Shown here one piece after another: positions 51,740-60,340 of a stretch of DNA of 64,000 nucleotides. The DNA is taken from assembly GCA_900545725.1 (NCBI GenBank), contig URAI01000004.1, positions 1 through 64,000 on the forward strand, written 5' to 3'. A program made the position numbers and the translations under genes. Positions within the stretch are counted from its first letter, which is position 1. Each line of letters starts with the position of its first letter. The notes beneath the pieces are model-generated. The model was not told where the DNA came from and did not search any database. It saw nothing but the letters and a program-made list of their open reading frames with translations. This DNA is from an uncultured Eubacterium sp. (GTDB taxonomy: Bacteria; Bacillota; Clostridia; Lachnospirales; Lachnospiraceae).

Positions 51740-54550
51740 ATGAGACCTATAGAATTAAAAATGTCCGCCTTTGGCCCATTTGCAGGGCTTACAACACTTA
51801 GGCTTGATGCACTTGGTACAGATGGATTGTATCTTATAACGGGCGATACGGGTGCCGGAAAGACAACAATATTTGATGCGATAATATATGCTCTTTATGG
51901 TGAAGCAAGCGGAAATATAAGAACAACTGATATGCTACGCAGTAAATATGCCAATGCAGATACAGCTACTTTTGTAGAGCTTACATTTGTATTTAAGGAT
52001 AAGACATATATTGTAAGAAGAAATCCGGAATATTTACGACCAAGTAAGAGGGGCGAGGGAAGATTTACAAAAGAATCAGCTAAGGCACAGCTTACAATGC
52101 CAGATAAAGAAGTGATAACAGGACTTGTATCTGTAAATAATAAAATTATTGAAATAATCGGACTTAATAAAAATCAGTTTTCACAGATAGCAATGCTTCC
52201 ACAAGGGGAATTTATGCGTCTGCTGCTTGCAGATACTAAGCAGCGTATAGAAATATTCAGGGAAATATTTGATACAGAACCATATCTGTTATTGCAGGAC
52301 AGGATAAAAAGAGATGCAAATGAATTATACAGGCTTGTATCAGATTATAAAAAGAGCATGGCACAGTACGTGGCTGACGTATATTGTGATGAAAATAGTG
52401 AATATAATCAGGCATTAATCAATATAAAAAATGACAGTCAGATGAGCATAAAAGAGATTCTTGATATAATAGATAAAATTATAGCACAGGATAAGTCATG
52501 TGCCGATGAATATGACAAAGCAATAATTTCAATAGATAAGGGAATTGATCAACTAAATTCAAAACTTACTATAGCAATCCAGACAGAAAGAATTAAAGAT
52601 GATTACAAGTCTGCATTTACACAATTAAATAATCTTACAGAGGAGTATGAAAATGTATACAGTATATATAAAGCCGAATGTGAGAAGGATAGTGAGAGAA
52701 ATGAATTATCACTTAATATAGAAAAGAGCAGTGAAAAGCTTGAATCATATGAACTACTTGAAAAGTATAAAAAGGATTATGGAAAAAAGCTGGATAAAAT
52801 TAACAATATAACGCAAGATATACATGAAGATACAAAGAGTCTTAATGAATGTATAAAGCAGATTGATAATTGCAAAAAAGAAGCAGAGATACTAAAAAAT
52901 ACTGAGCTTGAGATAGAAAAGCTTAATTCTAAAATATCTGATATTATTAAGAAAAAAGAAGGTGTTGAATATCTTAAAGATGTATTTGAAAGAAAGATAA
53001 AGGCTGTGTCGCAGGCAGATGAAGCAAAAGATAGATATATGAGTGCATTTGCAGCCTATGAAGAAGCCAATAACAGATATCTTAAAATGGAAAAAGCTTT
53101 TTTTAATGAGCAGGCAGGAATAATGGCGGCAGCATTAGAAGAGGGGCAGCCGTGTCCTGTATGTGGTTCAGTCACTCATCCTGTGCCTGCAGTTGCAGGA
53201 GATGATGCACCAACCGAGATGCAATTAAAAAAATACAAAATATATGTTGAAGATAAATCGAAAGAATGTTCTGAACTGAGTTCACAATCCGGTCTCTTAA
53301 GTGGACAGGCAGAAAGTATGAATAACATGTTTTTTGGTAGTATCGTTAATTTTAATACACAATGGAAAGAAGCATTGGATAATTCCAGTGATGATGAAAC
53401 GATAAGAGTGTACATAATACAATTACTTGCAGACTTAGGTAAAATTTTAGATGAAGCTATGCTTGAAAAGAAAAATGCTGATGAGAATATATCAAAATAT
53501 AATAACCTTATAAAAATGCTTAGTGATTATGATAAAAAGGTAGAACAGTTTAAAGATAAGATTAATAAAAGTAAGAACGAACTTGCAATATTAAGTACAC
53601 AGAATGAAAATATGCAAAAGCAGATATCACAGTTAGAAAAAGAGCTTGGAAATAAAGATATAATGCAGGCCAAAAAGCTGATAAATGATATGAAATTAAA
53701 AAAAGTACAATTGGATAAGGCATATGAAGCTGCAAAAAAACAGTATGATGAATATACAATCAATATTAAAACACTAAAAAACAGAATCAGCGATTTACAG
53801 AAACAGATAAGTCATACGGATAAACAAAAAACACCGGATATTGATATTCCAATGTATGAAAAACAGCTTGAGGATATGAAAAAAGAAAGACTTAAGCTGC
53901 GTGAAAAAAAGAATATAGTGGATATAAGAATAGCTAATAATGAGAAAGTATATAAATCAATAGAAAGAGTTAATGAAAAATCAGAGAAAAGCGAGAAGCA
54001 TTATAGCTGGTTAAGAACACTTTCAGATACAGTAAATGGAAGTCTTTCAGGCAAATCACGTATTAAGCTTGAAACGTATGTTCAGATGTCTTTTTTTGAC
54101 AGAATTATAATGCGTGCAAATACAAGATTTATGAGGCTGACAGATGGTCAGTATGAATTAAAGAGAAGTGATAGTAAGGATAACTATAAGAATCAGACAG
54201 GACTTGAGCTTGATATAATCGACCACTATAATGGAACAATACGAAGTGTGAAATCACTATCAGGAGGTGAAGCTTTTGAAGCTTCATTATCTATGGCACT
54301 TGGCATGTCAGATGAGATACAGTCAAGGTCAGGAGGAATCCAGATAGATACTATGTTTATAGATGAAGGCTTTGGTTCATTAGATGATGAGTCGTTGTCA
54401 CAGGCAGTAAAGGTGCTTAACAGCCTGTCATCTTCTGACCGTCTTATTGGAATAATATCACATGTAAGCGTTTTAAAGGACAGAATTGATAAACAGATTG
54501 TGGTTAGTAAAGGTAAGACAGGCGGAAGCAGTGCGGTGATATCAGTGTGA
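51740..54550 (+). CDS. sbcC: exonuclease subunit SbcC (Rad50-like SMC ATPase)
   Basis: 936 residues from ATG 51740 (AAGG 51727-51730; ATG 51734 is too close). Walker A GDTGAGKTTIFDAI (about 35-48), two long coiled coils (180-440 and 520-760), a zinc hook CPVCGSVTHP near 472, signature SLSGGEAFEASLSMAL near 840 and Walker B DTMFIDEGFGSLDDE near 872. DNA tethering and ATP-gated nuclease control with SbcD. Length is within the normal range. Confidence 0.94.
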   Translation: MRPIELKMSAFGPFAGLTTLRLDALGTDGLYLITGDTGAGKTTIFDAIIYALYGEASGNIRTTDMLRSKYANADTATFVELTFVFKDKTYIVRRNPEYLRPSKRGEGRFTKESAKAQLTMPDKEVITGLVSVNNKIIEIIGLNKNQFSQIAMLPQGEFMRLLLADTKQRIEIFREIFDTEPYLLLQDRIKRDANELYRLVSDYKKSMAQYVADVYCDENSEYNQALINIKNDSQMSIKEILDIIDKIIAQDKSCADEYDKAIISIDKGIDQLNSKLTIAIQTERIKDDYKSAFTQLNNLTEEYENVYSIYKAECEKDSERNELSLNIEKSSEKLESYELLEKYKKDYGKKLDKINNITQDIHEDTKSLNECIKQIDNCKKEAEILKNTELEIEKLNSKISDIIKKKEGVEYLKDVFERKIKAVSQADEAKDRYMSAFAAYEEANNRYLKMEKAFFNEQAGIMAAALEEGQPCPVCGSVTHPVPAVAGDDAPTEMQLKKYKIYVEDKSKECSELSSQSGLLSGQAESMNNMFFGSIVNFNTQWKEALDNSSDDETIRVYIIQLLADLGKILDEAMLEKKNADENISKYNNLIKMLSDYDKKVEQFKDKINKSKNELAILSTQNENMQKQISQLEKELGNKDIMQAKKLINDMKLKKVQLDKAYEAAKKQYDEYTINIKTLKNRISDLQKQISHTDKQKTPDIDIPMYEKQLEDMKKERLKLREKKNIVDIRIANNEKVYKSIERVNEKSEKSEKHYSWLRTLSDTVNGSLSGKSRIKLETYVQMSFFDRIIMRANTRFMRLTDGQYELKRSDSKDNYKNQTGLELDIIDHYNGTIRSVKSLSGGEAFEASLSMALGMSDEIQSRSGGIQIDTMFIDEGFGSLDDESLSQAVKVLNSLSSSDRLIGIISHVSVLKDRIDKQIVVSKGKTGGSSAVISV

Positions 54551-54694
54551 AAAATCACACTCATGTGACGATTATTTGCACGGCTGTTTGTACCGCAGGT
54601 GTCACAAATAGCTTTTGATGGCAGAAGAAAAACAGTCTGTGCGAAAGTTTCTTTGATTCTTCGTAAAAAAGCTGCCCAGAAATGAGAATTAGTT
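54546..54694 (+). repeat. dispersed repeat, long copy after sbcC
   Basis: GTGTGAAAAATCACACTC, a segment CCGCAGGTGTCACAAATAGC (compare GCAGGCGTCGCAAAGTAGC at 22457-22475), then GATGGCAGAAGAAAAAC (54617-54633), CTGTGCG, a TTTCTTT segment and AGAAATGAGAATTAG. It has the full order seen upstream of csoR, but the site here does not precede a real gene directly (an 18-codon frame only). The repeats therefore are not simply promoters of adjacent genes. Confidence 0.55.
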
Positions 54695-54791
54695 TAAATA
54701 TATTTGATTTTATGAAAATTTTATCATATTTTGGTTGATATTATTGTATAAAAATAGTAGAATTAGAAAAAAATGAACGGAGGTCAGTTTG

Positions 54792-55160
54792 ATGAAGAAA
54801 TTATTTTGTAAAAATGAATGTAAAGATAATGGTAAATGTGGGATTTTTAAGATAGTAGCTATTGCAGGAACAGTTATAGCTGTATTAGTAGGATTTGTTG
54901 TATTAATATGTAAGAAGTTCTCGTCAAAGAAGAATGAAGAAGATACAGAAGAATTTGATGATTTTGACGATTTCGATGATGATTTTGAACTTGATGTAGA
55001 TGAAACAGAAGAATCAGAGGATGATGCTTCAAGTGATAAGGAAGAAACAGAGGAAATAGAAGAATCAGAAGAAGATGATGATGATACATCAGATGATAAT
55101 GTATATATCAAGGATGTAGAATATAGTGACGAAGAAACAGAAAAGCAGGATGAAGAATAA
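54792..55160 (+). CDS. single-pass membrane protein with long acidic tail
   Basis: 122 residues; ATG at 54792 after ACGGAGG. N-terminus has four Cys (KLFCKNECKDNGKCGIFK is the segment), one membrane helix (about 20-40, IVAIAGTVIAVLVGFVVLI), a Cys-Lys stop and about 75 residues dominated by Asp, Glu, Ser and Thr with FDDFDDFDDD repeats. No known family. It lies alone between sbcC and the riboswitch. It could be a cation-binding or partner-docking surface protein; this is a guess from composition. Confidence 0.65.
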   Translation: MKKLFCKNECKDNGKCGIFKIVAIAGTVIAVLVGFVVLICKKFSSKKNEEDTEEFDDFDDFDDDFELDVDETEESEDDASSDKEETEEIEESEEDDDDTSDDNVYIKDVEYSDEETEKQDEE

Positions 55161-55186
55161 TCTATATTGTAAGGTCTGTTTATTAC

Positions 55187-55215
55187 TTGACAAGCAGTAT
55201 TATATCTGATAATAT
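55187..55215 (+). promoter_or_regulatory. promoter of the CaCA antiporter
   Basis: TTGACA (55187-55192), exactly 17 bp, TAATAT (55210-55215). Transcription from near 55222 enters the riboswitch-like leader. Confidence 0.8.
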
Positions 55216-55225
55216 ACTCAACAGT

Positions 55226-55340
55226 ATAAAAGGGAGTAGCTTGCATATTACCTATGTTATATGTTTCGTCAGTACGAAAGATTTATCAGTATAGATAATA
55301 TTTTTCCGGGGCATATTTAGAAGCGAGACTTTTATTGCAT
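55226..55340 (+). promoter_or_regulatory. yybP-ykoY-like (Mn2+) riboswitch candidate
   Basis: The leader starts AAAAGGGAGTAGC (55228-55240) and ends GAAGCGAGAC, two segments close to the conserved GGGGAGUAG and (G)CGAGAC parts of the yybP-ykoY Mn2+ riboswitch. GAGAC is also the first strand of the terminator at 55325-55365, as in that family. Middle region CGTCAGTACG and CCGGGGC may form the remaining helices. The gene controlled is a cation antiporter, as expected. Confidence 0.65.
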
Positions 55341-55373
55341 TTTATTTTGATGCAATAAAAGTCTCTTTTTTTT
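55325..55373 (+). terminator. riboswitch terminator
   Basis: GAGACTTTTATTGCA (55325-55339) pairs perfectly with TGCAATAAAAGTCTC (55351-55365) over 15 bp, followed by eight T. It lies about 60 bp before the antiporter start. Confidence 0.9.
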
Positions 55374-55433
55374 ACGCAGAAACAAGCTGCAATCCATTAT
55401 TATATGTATTTTTTATGAAAGGGATACAAAAGA

Positions 55434-56414
55434 ATGAATATTTTGTTGAATGTAGTATTATTACTTGTTGGATTTGTCGCTCTTATTAAGGGTGCAGATT
55501 TTTTTGTTGAAGGAAGTGCAGCGGTTGCGAAAAAACTGCATGTACCGGGAGTCATAATAGGCCTTACAATTGTGGCTATGGGTACGAGTGCCCCTGAACT
55601 TGCTGTAAGTATATCAGCAGGGCTTACAGGCTCTAATGAAATAGCAATAAGCAATGTAATCGGCTCTAATATATTTAATCTTATCGTAGTACTTGGGGTA
55701 TGTGCGGTAATGGCACCTGTGGCTGTTGATAAGTCAATTATGAAAAGAGATTTTCCATTTTCAATTGCTATTACTCTTCTTTTAGCCGTATTTATATCAG
55801 ACATGATATTAACAGGAAAGAGTGTTATTACAGATACACAGGCAATAGCAGGTGGTATATCAAGATGGGAAGCACTTATATTTATAATATTATTTGCCGG
55901 ATATATTCTTATTACTGTAAGAAGTGCAATTAAAAACAGACAGACACAGCAGGAAGAGATTGAAGATATGTCAGGTATAAAGTGCGCTGTATATATACTT
56001 GGCGGTATAGCAGCCGTTGTAATCGGTGGACAGCTTGTTGTAAACAGTTCAAGGGAAATAGCACTGTTTTGCGGTATGAGTGAAACTCTTGTAGGTCTTA
56101 CAATAGTAGCAATAGGAACATCACTTCCAGAGCTTGTAACATCAATTGTGGCATCATCAAAGGGACAAAATGGAATGGCTGTCGGAAATGTAGTAGGCTC
56201 TAATATTTTCAACATATTACTTATACTTGGTGTATCAAGCTTTATACATCCTATTTCTGCTGGAATGTTTTCATTAATAGATATATGTATATTACTTGTA
56301 ATGAATGTATGTGTATTTATCTTTGCGACAACAGGCAAAAAAATTAACAGATATGAGGGGGCAGCAATGGTGCTTATGTATGTGGCATATACAGCATATG
56401 CGATAATAAGATAA
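55434..56414 (+). CDS. CaCA-family cation antiporter (YrbG-like)
   Basis: 326 residues; ATG after GAAAGGGATACAAAAGA. Two inverted alpha repeats: GADFFVEGSAAVAKKL...GTSAPELAVSI (about 50) and GTSLPELVTSI (about 233), each followed by GNVIGSN or GNVVGSN. About ten membrane helices. The family exchanges Ca2+ (or other divalent cations) for Na+ or H+. Control by a Mn-type riboswitch suggests it exports Mn2+ or adjusts cations when Mn2+ is high, but the substrate is not determinable here. Confidence 0.9.
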   Translation: MNILLNVVLLLVGFVALIKGADFFVEGSAAVAKKLHVPGVIIGLTIVAMGTSAPELAVSISAGLTGSNEIAISNVIGSNIFNLIVVLGVCAVMAPVAVDKSIMKRDFPFSIAITLLLAVFISDMILTGKSVITDTQAIAGGISRWEALIFIILFAGYILITVRSAIKNRQTQQEEIEDMSGIKCAVYILGGIAAVVIGGQLVVNSSREIALFCGMSETLVGLTIVAIGTSLPELVTSIVASSKGQNGMAVGNVVGSNIFNILLILGVSSFIHPISAGMFSLIDICILLVMNVCVFIFATTGKKINRYEGAAMVLMYVAYTAYAIIR

Positions 56415-56508
56415 TAACAGAGGTTTTTAGTTTTATTAAATCATATGGTAAAAATGCACATTGAGGCATATTTGTAGAAAAGAAAAATATAAAAAATATA
56501 CAATGATA

Positions 56509-56537
56509 TTGACAAATACAAGAACAAGTGCTATTTT
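56509..56537 (+). promoter_or_regulatory. promoter of an untranslated region before ptsI
   Basis: TTGACA (56509-56514), 17-bp spacer, TATTTT (56532-56537). About 400 nt lie between the expected start and the terminator at 56904-56952, with no ORF longer than 16 codons. Confidence 0.5.
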
Positions 56538-56903
56538 ATAGATAAAGTAAAGCTGGTTAAGATTTACTTCATTACTTTTTGTGTTTTCGTATTTTTATAG
56601 ATTATAATAATTAGAATAGTATTTTAATTTTGATTAATGCTAATGTTAGTGTAACGGTGAGATTATTATATCTGTATAGATAAGGAATTGTTTTTGATGA
56701 CTGTTTTCTATACATTAATGGGTAATGTGTGAGATTGTCATCGCATTTAGTAAGGAGATGACGTATCAACTAGTGAGTTTTAGAAAGTATTTAATTTTAC
56801 AAACTTAATATTTCAATATATATTTATGATTATTTATAATTATTATTGAGGCGTTGTTAATAATAAGTATGGATGGTGATTAATATTTATTGCAAGAACA
56901 CAT

Positions 56904-56952
56904 AACCCGGAATTAAAGGATTTTATAATATCTTTTATTTTCGGGTTTTTAC
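56904..56952 (+). terminator. terminator or attenuator upstream of ptsI
   Basis: AACCCG (56904-56909) pairs with CGGGTT (56942-56947), with GAA/TTT and AAGGAT/ATCTTT extending the helix through small bulges, followed by TTT. It lies about 90 bp before ptsI. It either ends the 56544-56952 RNA or attenuates ptsI. Confidence 0.65.
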
Positions 56953-57042
56953 TTTTTATGACTCAGATTTTTAATGATAATAATATGTGTGAGGGTACTA
57001 TATTAGTGTTGTAATATTAATATATGAAAGGCGGAGATTTCA

Positions 57043-58677
57043 ATGATTATTCTACATGGTAAAAGTGTATATAATGACATATGTATCGGAAAGATTTCCT
57101 TTTTTAAAAGAAATGAAAGCATCATAAAGAGAATAAAGGTACAGGATAGTGATACTGAGATTGAAAGATTTCATAATGCTAAGAAGCTGGCGGTGGAACA
57201 GTTGTCACAGCTGCATAAGAAGATGATTAAGTCAGTAGGGGAGGCAGATGCTGCCATATTTGAGATACATCAGATGATGTTAGAAGATCTGGATTATTGT
57301 GATTCAATAGAAAATATTATAAAGTCTCAAAAGGTTAATGCAGAATATGCGATAGGTGTTACAGCGGATAATTTCTCTGATATGTTTCTTGCCATGGATG
57401 ACGAGTATATGAGGGGCAGGGCTGCTGATGTCAGGGATGTATCAGAACGGCTTATAAATGTATTAAATGGAGTGGATAATAATATAATTGATGATAGTAA
57501 TCAAAAGTATATTATTGCGGCAGATGACCTTGCACCGTCGGAGACGGTTCAGTTAGATAAATCAAGGGTATTGGGCTTTATTCTTAAGAATGGTTCGGCA
57601 AGTTCGCATACAGCCATACTTGCAAGGAGTATGGGAATACCTGCAATAATTGGAATAGGAGAACAGTTATTAGAAGAGTATGATAAGGCTGATTGTATTG
57701 TGGATGGATTTACGGGAACGATATATATTGAACCGGATAAAGACACTCTGAAGATAATGAAGGAAAAGCAGCTTGAAGCTGACAGGCAGAAACGGCTCCT
57801 TTTAGAATTAAAGGGGAAGGATAATGTTACAATAGATGGAACGAAGATTAATATTTATGCTAATATAGGAAGTCCGGCAGATGTTGCAAAGGTTCTTTAT
57901 AATGATGCCGGTGGAATAGGACTTTTCAGGAGTGAATTTCTTTATCTTGAAAATGATGATTTTCCGACAGAGGAACAGCAGTTTGCTGCATATAAACAGG
58001 TTGCAGAGAATATGGCAGGAAAAAAGGTAATAATAAGAACCATGGATATAGGTGCTGATAAACAGGCTGATTATTTTAATCTTAAGCATGAAGATAATCC
58101 GGCATTAGGTTACAGGGCGATAAGAATCTGTCTTACACAGACTGATATTTTTAAAACACAGCTAAGGGCTTTATACAGGGCAGCTATGTTTGGCAATATT
58201 TCCATAATGTATCCTATGATTACATCTGTAGAGGAAGTAATAAAGATTAAAGAGATTGTATCAGAGGTTAAAGAAGAACTTACGGCACAGGGCATTCCAT
58301 TTAAAGACGATGTTGAGACAGGAATAATGATTGAAACACCGGCTGCGGCCCTTATAAGTGACGATCTTGCAAAGGAGGTTGATTTCTTTAGCGTGGGAAC
58401 AAATGACCTGACACAGTATACACTTGCAATAGACCGTCAGAACAGAATGTTAGAGCCGTTTTGCAATACTCATCATAAGGCAGTATTAAAGCTTATCCGG
58501 ATGGCGGCAGACAATGCCCATAAAGAAGGTAAATGGATTGGAATATGCGGAGAGCTTGGAGCTGATATAACACTTACTGAGGAATTTTTAAAGATGGGAA
58601 TTGATGAGCTTAGTGTTTCTGCTAATATGGTATTAAAGGTAAGAGACAAGGTACGAAGCATTAATTTAAAGGGATAA
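57043..58677 (+). CDS. ptsI: PTS enzyme I, phosphoenolpyruvate-protein phosphotransferase
   Basis: 544 residues; ATG after GAAAGGCGGAG. N-terminal HPr-binding helices (AIFEIHQMMLEDLDY), phosphohistidine domain NGSASSHTAILARSMGIPAIIG (His about 190), and PEP-binding TIM barrel GGIGLFRSEFLYLENDDFPTEEQQF, TMDIGADKQADYF, DFFSVGTNDLTQYTLA and GICGELGAD. It passes phosphate from PEP to HPr to power PTS sugar uptake. Slightly shorter than the common 570. ptsH is not adjacent. Confidence 0.94.
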   Translation: MIILHGKSVYNDICIGKISFFKRNESIIKRIKVQDSDTEIERFHNAKKLAVEQLSQLHKKMIKSVGEADAAIFEIHQMMLEDLDYCDSIENIIKSQKVNAEYAIGVTADNFSDMFLAMDDEYMRGRAADVRDVSERLINVLNGVDNNIIDDSNQKYIIAADDLAPSETVQLDKSRVLGFILKNGSASSHTAILARSMGIPAIIGIGEQLLEEYDKADCIVDGFTGTIYIEPDKDTLKIMKEKQLEADRQKRLLLELKGKDNVTIDGTKINIYANIGSPADVAKVLYNDAGGIGLFRSEFLYLENDDFPTEEQQFAAYKQVAENMAGKKVIIRTMDIGADKQADYFNLKHEDNPALGYRAIRICLTQTDIFKTQLRALYRAAMFGNISIMYPMITSVEEVIKIKEIVSEVKEELTAQGIPFKDDVETGIMIETPAAALISDDLAKEVDFFSVGTNDLTQYTLAIDRQNRMLEPFCNTHHKAVLKLIRMAADNAHKEGKWIGICGELGADITLTEEFLKMGIDELSVSANMVLKVRDKVRSINLKG

Positions 58678-58842
58678 TATAATGAATAAGCCAGGGACAT
58701 TGTAAGGCAGCTTTTATTTTATGAATGTATCATAAAAATCTAATATGTTTCAAAGATTTCTTATATTTTAATTAAAATACTTAAATAATATAATTAAATT
58801 ATCAAAGGGATACCGCTTAGGCGGAAAAGAAATAAGATTTTA

Positions 58843-58879
58843 GGAGAGTGTCAGGAAGTGACACTCTCCGGAATGGAGG
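58843..58879 (+). promoter_or_regulatory. perfect 11-bp hairpin adjoining the RBS of the sugar-binding protein
   Basis: GGAGAGTGTCA (58843-58853) pairs with TGACACTCTCC (58859-58869) around a 5-nt loop, and GGAATGGAGG follows at once. A 5'-end hairpin next to the ribosome binding site could stabilise the mRNA. It parallels the hairpin plus GGAATGGAG module of the dispersed repeat. Confidence 0.6.
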
Positions 58880-58884
58880 TTTTT

Positions 58885-60147
58885 ATGAGGTTTAAAAAAT
58901 TGGCAGCTTCAGTAATGATGGCGGCAATGACAGCAGCAGCACTGTCAGGCTGTGGTTCGGGAAAGGATAGTGCAGCTACAGGAACGCAGGCTTCAACAGA
59001 AAAAATATCTACTAAGCTTACTGTATGGGGAAATGCAGAAGATCAGGCAGAGGAGAATGGTAAATGGTTACAGACCATGTGTGAACAGTTTAACAGTGAG
59101 CATCCTGAATGGGATATAACATTTGAATACGGAGTATGTTCAGAACAGGATGCAGGTAAGACGATTCCACAGGATCCAAGTAATTCAGGAGATGTATATT
59201 TCTTTGCAAATGATCAGTTACAGACACTTATAGATGCTAATGCGATAGCTAAACTGGGTGGTGAAACTGCTGATTATGTAAAGAATACTAATTCATCCAG
59301 CATTGTTAATTCTGTAACAGTTGATGGAAATATATATGGTATTCCATTTACAACTAATACATGGTTTATGTACTATGATAAGAGTAAATTTACACAGGAT
59401 GATATAAAGAGTCTTGATAAAATGCTTGAAAAGGACAAGGTGGCATTTAATATTACAGAGGGCTGGTATATGTCATCATTCTTCCTTGCTAACGGATGTA
59501 CATATTTTGGAAGCAACGGAACAGATGCAAAGGCAGGTATTGATTTATCAGGAGATAAGGGGGCAGATGCAACTAAAGCTTTAGTATCTCTTGTTAATAA
59601 TCCTAATTTTGTAAATGATGCACAGGGCGTTGGTATTGCAGGTTTAAGAGATGGTTCAGTAGGAGCTTTCTTTTCAGGCTCATGGGATTATAAGAGTGTT
59701 AAGGAAATCTTAGGTGATAATTTTGGTGCAGTTTCACTTCCAACAGTAAAGATTGGCGGAACAGATAAACAGCTTAAGGCATTTGCCGGCTCTAAGGCTA
59801 TAGCAGTTAATCCAAACTGTAAATACCAGCAGATAGCTGTAGCACTTGCAAAATATCTTGGTGGCAAGGAAGCACAGCAGAAGCACTATGATTTAAGAAA
59901 TGTTATACCATGTAACACAGAACTTTTAAAGACTGATAAGATTAAGAATGACGTTTTAATAAAAGCACAGAATGATACAATTGATAAAACATCAATTATA
60001 CAGCCTACATTAACACAGATGAATGATTACTGGGCACCAGCACAAAACTTTGCAAAATCTATTGTAAACGGTGAGATTACATCTGATAATGCAGCTACAA
60101 AGACAGATGAGTTTTATAAGCTTATTAATTCATCAGTAGTTAAATAA
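58885..60147 (+). CDS. sugar ABC transporter substrate-binding lipoprotein (MalE-like)
   Basis: 420 residues from ATG 58885 (GGAATGGAGG upstream). Lipoprotein signal with LSGC (Cys about residue 22) and an SGKDSAATGTQ linker. Family-1 extracellular binding protein: KLTVWGNAEDQAE, IYGIPFTTNTWFMYYDKSKF, GSVGAFFSGSWDYKSV, KQLKAFAGSKAIAVNPN and KAQNDTIDKTSIIQP, typical of maltose/maltodextrin binders. Anchored outside the membrane, it delivers sugar to the two permeases downstream. The gap to the permease gene holds a strong hairpin. Confidence 0.9.
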   Translation: MRFKKLAASVMMAAMTAAALSGCGSGKDSAATGTQASTEKISTKLTVWGNAEDQAEENGKWLQTMCEQFNSEHPEWDITFEYGVCSEQDAGKTIPQDPSNSGDVYFFANDQLQTLIDANAIAKLGGETADYVKNTNSSSIVNSVTVDGNIYGIPFTTNTWFMYYDKSKFTQDDIKSLDKMLEKDKVAFNITEGWYMSSFFLANGCTYFGSNGTDAKAGIDLSGDKGADATKALVSLVNNPNFVNDAQGVGIAGLRDGSVGAFFSGSWDYKSVKEILGDNFGAVSLPTVKIGGTDKQLKAFAGSKAIAVNPNCKYQQIAVALAKYLGGKEAQQKHYDLRNVIPCNTELLKTDKIKNDVLIKAQNDTIDKTSIIQPTLTQMNDYWAPAQNFAKSIVNGEITSDNAATKTDEFYKLINSSVVK

Positions 60148-60151
60148 TTAG

Positions 60152-60235
60152 CAACACCGAAACCGATACATCCCTCCGGTCAGGTAATGCCTGATAACGG
60201 CAGCGGATGTATCGTTATTATTTGCCGGAGTGTTG
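60152..60235 (+). promoter_or_regulatory. intercistronic hairpin between binding protein and permease genes
   Basis: Nested pairs: CAACAC/GTGTTG (60152-60157 / 60230-60235), CGATACATCC/GGATGTATCG (60164-60173 / 60205-60214, 10 bp) and TCAGG/CCTGA (60180-60184 / 60190-60194). The 10-bp stem is followed by TTATTATTT, giving partial termination or 3' protection, so the binding protein would be made in excess over the permeases, as in malE/malF. Confidence 0.75.
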
Positions 60236-60340
60236 ACACCAATAATGTCTGTATAGGTTTCTTATAATGTCTTATAAGAATGTAAATATAAGAATAAATA
60301 TAAGAACGGAATACAGCTTTAAAGAAGGGGAGTGTGTTAT

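Noticed and set aside
54710..55246. 178-codon minus-strand Ser-rich frame
   Set aside because: It is the complement of the Asp/Glu-rich tail of the 54792 gene; Ser runs come from GAT/GAA complement bias.
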